In this document: in pieces, positions 35,287 through 38,614 of the stretch
How positions within the stretch are numbered: the stretch's first letter is position 1
How the letters are laid out: each line of letters opens with the position of its first letter
Assembly: GCA_013152655.1 (NCBI GenBank)
Contig: JAADFW010000005.1
Span: forward strand, 1-38,614
DNA: 38,614 bases
Origin: Chlorobiota bacterium
GTDB taxonomy: Bacteria > Bacteroidota > Bacteroidia > Bacteroidales > B39-G9
Direction of reading: 5' to 3'
The notes under the pieces: model-generated
The model's database searches: none
What the model was told of the DNA's origin: nothing
What the model saw: only the letters and a program-made list of their open reading frames with translations
Made by a program: the position numbers and the translations under genes

Positions 35287-36678
35287 TTATAAGTTATGTT
35301 TCTTTTTTTTATATCGGAGCGTATCTCTTGAAATACCTAATAATTTTGCTGCTTTAGTTTGGTTGTTTTTCGCTTTTAATAAAGCCTGCTTTAATAATTG
35401 CTTTTCTAATTGGATAAGAGATATTCCTTCGTCAGGTAAAGAAAAATCTGTGTTGTTCAGAACTTTATCCTGAAAAGATTTTTCTTTTTGTTTTTGAACG
35501 CCGGGAAGTAATGCTAATATTTCCTGTGGCATGCTTTCAATATGTAAAGAACCATTATTTTCAAGAATTACGGCTCTTTCAATAACGTTTTTTAATTCGC
35601 GCACATTTCCCGGCCAGGTATATTGTTGAAAAATTTTTTTCGCTTCATTATCAATGTATTTAATCTTTTTTTGAAATAAAATATTAAATTCTTTAATAAA
35701 ATAATCAGCTAACAGTAAAATGTCATCAATGCGTTCTCGTAATGGGGGCAAATCAATTTGAAATACTTTTAACCTATAATACAAATCGTTTCTGAATTTT
35801 TTTTCGGCAATTGCTTTTTCAAGATTCTGATTTGTAGCAGCTATAATTCTTATGTTCACAGGAATATCAACCGTTCCGCCAAGACGCCTGACTTGCCTGT
35901 TTTCAAGAACATTAAGCAGCTTAACTTGCATTGCCGGGCTAATTTCTCCTATTTCATCTAAAAATACAGTTCCTCCTTCAGCTATTTCAAATAAACCTTT
36001 TTTTAATTTTTGGGCATCAGTAAATGCACCTTTTTCATAACCAAACAATTCACTTTCTAATAAAGTTTCAGGCAATGACGAGCAATTAATTGTTACAAAT
36101 GATTTATGATTACGTGTACTGCAATTATGAATTGCCCGGGCAAATATGTCTTTGCCTGTACCACTTTCGCCAAGCAACAGAATAGTTGTTGCTTCGGTTT
36201 TGGCAATTTTTTTTGATAACTGAATAACCTTTTTTATTGCTGTTGAATTTCCTATTATCTGATCAAAAGTTATATCTTCTTTTTGTTTTTTTTGTAATAT
36301 ATTTAATTCTGCAAATCTTCTGGCCTTTTCTTTTATTCGTTCCAGAATTAAATCAATTTCTTTATTTGAAAAAGGCTTGTTTATATATTCAGACGCCCCG
36401 CTTTTCATAGCTTTAACAGCAGTATCAATCGAACCATAGGCTGTCATAAAAACAATAACACAATCTCCATCTATTGCTCTTATTTTTTTCACCACCTCAA
36501 TCCCTTGTATATTGGGTAATTTATTATCAATAAATATAACATCAGGAATTTCATTCTTAAATATTTCAATTCCCTGCTCACCCGTTTCGGCAGAAAAGAC
36601 TTTATATCCACGAGCACCCAAATGCTTTTCGAATGACCATCGTATTAGTTTTTCGTCATCAATAACAAGAACTTTCAT
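35287..36678 (-). CDS. Sigma-54-dependent response regulator (NtrC/AtoC type)
   Basis: The 463-residue protein has three parts. The receiver domain (1-115) has phosphoacceptor Asp51 in [10 protein letters not shown]. The AAA+ domain (about 139-370) has Walker A GESGTGKD (170-177), the sigma-54-contacting GAFTDA loop (217-222), Walker B VFLDEI (238-243) and an arginine-finger region around [10 protein letters not shown]. The Fis-type helix-turn-helix is at the C-terminus (about 438-463, [17 protein letters not shown]). All key residues are intact. It follows the heme-bearing histidine kinase by 4 bases and should be its partner. It lies directly before a gene with a sigma-54-type promoter, so control of the cytochrome genes is likely. 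The exact DNA target is unknown. Confidence 0.95.
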   Translation of the reverse strand: MKVLVIDDEKLIRWSFEKHLGARGYKVFSAETGEQGIEIFKNEIPDVIFIDNKLPNIQGIEVVKKIRAIDGDCVIVFMTAYGSIDTAVKAMKSGASEYINKPFSNKEIDLILERIKEKARRFAELNILQKKQKEDITFDQIIGNSTAIKKVIQLSKKIAKTEATTILLLGESGTGKDIFARAIHNCSTRNHKSFVTINCSSLPETLLESELFGYEKGAFTDAQKLKKGLFEIAEGGTVFLDEIGEISPAMQVKLLNVLENRQVRRLGGTVDIPVNIRIIAATNQNLEKAIAEKKFRNDLYYRLKVFQIDLPPLRERIDDILLLADYFIKEFNILFQKKIKYIDNEAKKIFQQYTWPGNVRELKNVIERAVILENNGSLHIESMPQEILALLPGVQKQKEKSFQDKVLNNTDFSLPDEGISLIQLEKQLLKQALLKAKNNQTKAAKLLGISRDTLRYKKKKHNL

Positions 36679-36682
36679 CTTC

Positions 36683-38185
36683 TTAACTAATATTGTTTAT
36701 TATAATATCATTGGGACTAACCACCGGTAAACTTAAAATAAAGCTACATCCTTTTTCTGTATTATTTTGTACTGTAATTTCTCCATGATGCTTGTCGGCA
36801 ATATCTTTTACAATAGCTAACCCTAAGCCTGTTCCTTCAGTTTTTGTTGTATAAAAAGGCTTAAATATATTATCTATTTCAGTCTCCGGAATTCCTTTAC
36901 CGTTATCTGTTATAACTATTTTAACCATATTTGTGCCTACATTGTGTTTTGTGATTATTTCAATTCTTCCCTCATAATTAACGGCATGAACGGCATTTAT
37001 AAAAATATTTAATAATGCATTTTCTATTTGTTCTCTGTCAATTGATATTTCCGGAAGATTTTTTTGAAGTGTAAGAATAAATTCAATTTTTTTGTTTTGA
37101 TGCTGACTGTGTAAAAATAAAACTACAGATTCAATTAATTTATTCACATCCTGTTTGCTTTTAATAAGTTCTTTTGACCGCGCATATTTTAACAAATCAG
37201 TAATAGCCTGATTAACCCGGTTAGCCTGCCTTTTAATCTCTTCAATAATGGGAATTTGATCCTCATCTTTTATTTCATCAGCAAAAACATCTATTGCATT
37301 TGCAATACCTGTAATCGGGTTTCTGATTTCATGTGCAAGCCGAGCCGATATTTCACCAATATTTGCTAATTTTTGTGTGTTTTTAAGTTCTTTTTGGTAA
37401 CAACTTTTCAATTTCTCACGTGTTGATTCAAATTTATCCATCATTTCGTTAAAACTGCTGCTTAACTGCCCTAATTCTTTCGATTTGGCAATTTTTACCC
37501 TTTCTGACAAATCTCCTTTGTTAATAATATCAATTGATGAATGAAACATATTTAATGAGCTTTTAACAAACCTATAATGCATTAAAAGAATTATTGTTAC
37601 AATAATTATAACCATTACAACCGTGTAAAACACACTAAAACGAGTAGTTAAAGCTAATTTATCTTCTGTTTCTTTCATTGAAAAATCAAGCACAATATAA
37701 CCAAGTTGCTTAATATCCGGCGAATGGCAGCTATAGCACTGTGGCTTATTCTGCATTTTCATAAATGCTCTTAAATAGTGTTCCGGCTTATCCTCAAATA
37801 AACTTACTGAAATTTCATTTTTAAAATCTATTGTTTTGTTTTTCTTCAAAGAATCAAACCGCCATGATTTAAATTTGTCAGGATACAAAACCATTCCGTT
37901 AGAATCAACTAAATACGTATTAATAATTCGTTCGTTTTGTTCTGCTCTTTTTAAAAAAGAATAAATAATTCTACCATCATTATCGCTGATAGCATCATAA
38001 TATTGATCTTTTAATAATCCAAGAATTGAAACAACTTTTTCTTCTTCTTCTGCATGTTCTTCTTCTGCATGGATTTTTCTACTTAATGCATGGTTAAAAA
38101 AATAAAATGAGATAAAAGAAACTATTGCTATAACAATAATCAGCGTAAAAGTAATTATAAACCGGAAAGAGTATTGTTTCCTCAT
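36683..38185 (-). CDS. Histidine kinase with c-type heme site in its sensor domain
   Basis: The 500-residue protein has TM1 (about 8-30), an extracytoplasmic domain (31-180), TM2 (183-203), HAMP (204-256), HisKA with phosphorylatable His285 (LAHEIRNP) and a HATPase domain ending in GKGIPETEIDNIF, FKPFYTTKTEGTGLGLAIVKDIA. The extracytoplasmic domain contains CYSCH at 150-154, a c-type heme attachment motif followed by IKQLGYIVLDFS. Just after TM1 there is a His/Glu-rich run (HAEEEHAEEEEK). Tethered-heme sensor kinases are known to sense redox potential or gases such as NO, CO or O2. The kinase core is complete. Its position just upstream of an NtrC-type regulator and multiheme genes supports a role in switching the electron-transfer genes. 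Confidence 0.93.
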   Translation of the reverse strand: MRKQYSFRFIITFTLIIVIAIVSFISFYFFNHALSRKIHAEEEHAEEEEKVVSILGLLKDQYYDAISDNDGRIIYSFLKRAEQNERIINTYLVDSNGMVLYPDKFKSWRFDSLKKNKTIDFKNEISVSLFEDKPEHYLRAFMKMQNKPQCYSCHSPDIKQLGYIVLDFSMKETEDKLALTTRFSVFYTVVMVIIIVTIILLMHYRFVKSSLNMFHSSIDIINKGDLSERVKIAKSKELGQLSSSFNEMMDKFESTREKLKSCYQKELKNTQKLANIGEISARLAHEIRNPITGIANAIDVFADEIKDEDQIPIIEEIKRQANRVNQAITDLLKYARSKELIKSKQDVNKLIESVVLFLHSQHQNKKIEFILTLQKNLPEISIDREQIENALLNIFINAVHAVNYEGRIEIITKHNVGTNMVKIVITDNGKGIPETEIDNIFKPFYTTKTEGTGLGLAIVKDIADKHHGEITVQNNTEKGCSFILSLPVVSPNDIIINNIS

Positions 38186-38224
38186 AAAATAATTTATTTG
38201 TTTCGGATTTTGACTATTTAGCTA

Positions 38225-38232
38225 CAAATATA
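38225..38232 (-). promoter_or_regulatory. Promoter -7 element for the kinase-regulator operon
   Basis: On the minus strand this reads TATATTTG, matching TAnnTTTG, with a predicted start near 38217 and a leader of about 30 bases before the kinase ATG. No clear -33 TTG is at the right spacing. The element suggests the regulators themselves are made from a housekeeping promoter and are not sigma-54 dependent. Confidence 0.45.
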
Positions 38233-38276
38233 TTTATTATAGAGTGATATGTTTATATTCAACTGATTTTTCCCCT

Positions 38277-38614
38277 TTAATAAGAATACCACCACTGACG
38301 ATGGTTTCTACCATGACATTTAAGACGGCATCTACCACTAAATAAACCTTTGTCTTCAAAATAAAGATCACCATTACTATTCGGGGAAACAATATTCAAG
38401 TCAAAATTTATTAAATGAGAATTATTTGTCGAATTACCCTGACTACTACTAATTCCATGAGGGTCATGGCATGCATTACAAGGTGTATCTTCTCCCCGTA
38501 TATGTACATCATGCTCACCGAAAGAATTGTCACTTAATATAGATGTTCGGCTATGACAAGAATAGCACAACTCATAATTTGTTGATGATTCGGTTGTATA
38601 ATCTGCTGTTTCGT
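38277..38614 (-). CDS. C-terminus of a multiheme c-type cytochrome (partial)
   Basis: The reading frame is open to the right window edge, so the start lies outside; the visible 112 residues end at 38277. Heme sites are CYSCH and CNACH (followed by DPHG), then CRLKCHGRNH, a CX3CH site very near the C-terminus. The doubled-CXXCH spacing links it to the cytochromes further left. The same CX3CH-then-GK/GR ending occurs in the 21-heme protein. It is transcribed in the same direction as the kinase, about 90 bases upstream of it, but the kinase has its own promoter-like element. Its full length, heme count and anchoring cannot be seen. Confidence 0.85.
   Translation of the reverse strand, partial: ETADYTTESSTNYELCYSCHSRTSILSDNSFGEHDVHIRGEDTPCNACHDPHGISSSQGNSTNNSHLINFDLNIVSPNSNGDLYFEDKGLFSGRCRLKCHGRNHRQWWYSY

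Overview
The window is AT-rich DNA from a member of the Bacteroidota, probably an uncultured, Bacteroidales-like anaerobe. The evidence is type IX secretion (T9SS) C-terminal sorting domains, a SusC/HmuR-style TonB-dependent receptor with a carboxypeptidase-like N-terminal domain, a two-component-type propeller/Y_Y_Y sensor, promoters of the TTG-N19-TAnnTTTG type, and weak or absent Shine-Dalgarno sequences. No rRNA, tRNA, insertion sequence or CRISPR array was seen.

Layout, left to right. Bases 1-2188 hold the end of a DUF4143-type ATPase gene and two overlapping glycosyltransferase genes. Bases 2564-8220 hold a 1235-residue membrane sensor ending in degenerate cyclase-like and HD-like domains, then two tandem universal stress proteins. 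Bases 8408-13154 hold ilvE, a large secreted BNR/Asp-box propeller and a DUF2975/XRE regulatory pair. Bases 13354-18423 are an exported peptidase run (M1-like peptidase, TolB-like lipoprotein, M28 peptidase with PDZ). Bases 18474-24505 look like a heme-acquisition module: ChaN-like protein, T9SS-secreted HmuY-like protein, HmuR-like receptor and HmuY-like lipoprotein with an acidic export-type signal after the lipid cysteine. Bases 24692-27255 (minus strand) are a compact three-gene unit for a CDP-activated phospholipid head group: LicC-like cytidylyltransferase, PLP enzyme and CDP-alcohol phosphatidyltransferase.

The most striking part is 27737-38614, all on the minus strand. It encodes a porin-cytochrome type extracellular electron-transfer system: a 4-heme cytochrome, an NHL propeller lipoprotein, a 9-heme lipoprotein, a 651-residue outer-membrane barrel, a 21-heme cytochrome (20 CXXCH plus one CX3CH) and a 5-heme cytochrome. 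Upstream lie a sigma-54 activator and a histidine kinase whose extracytoplasmic sensor domain itself carries a CXXCH heme site, and the end of another multiheme cytochrome at the window edge. A near-consensus sigma-54 promoter with palindromes 110-135 bp upstream precedes the 4-heme gene. About 43 heme sites are encoded in roughly 11 kb.

A working model, which is inference, is that the heme-bearing kinase senses redox state or a gas ligand, phosphorylates the sigma-54 activator, and this switches on an outer-membrane electron conduit. The nearby heme-uptake genes could help meet the heme demand.
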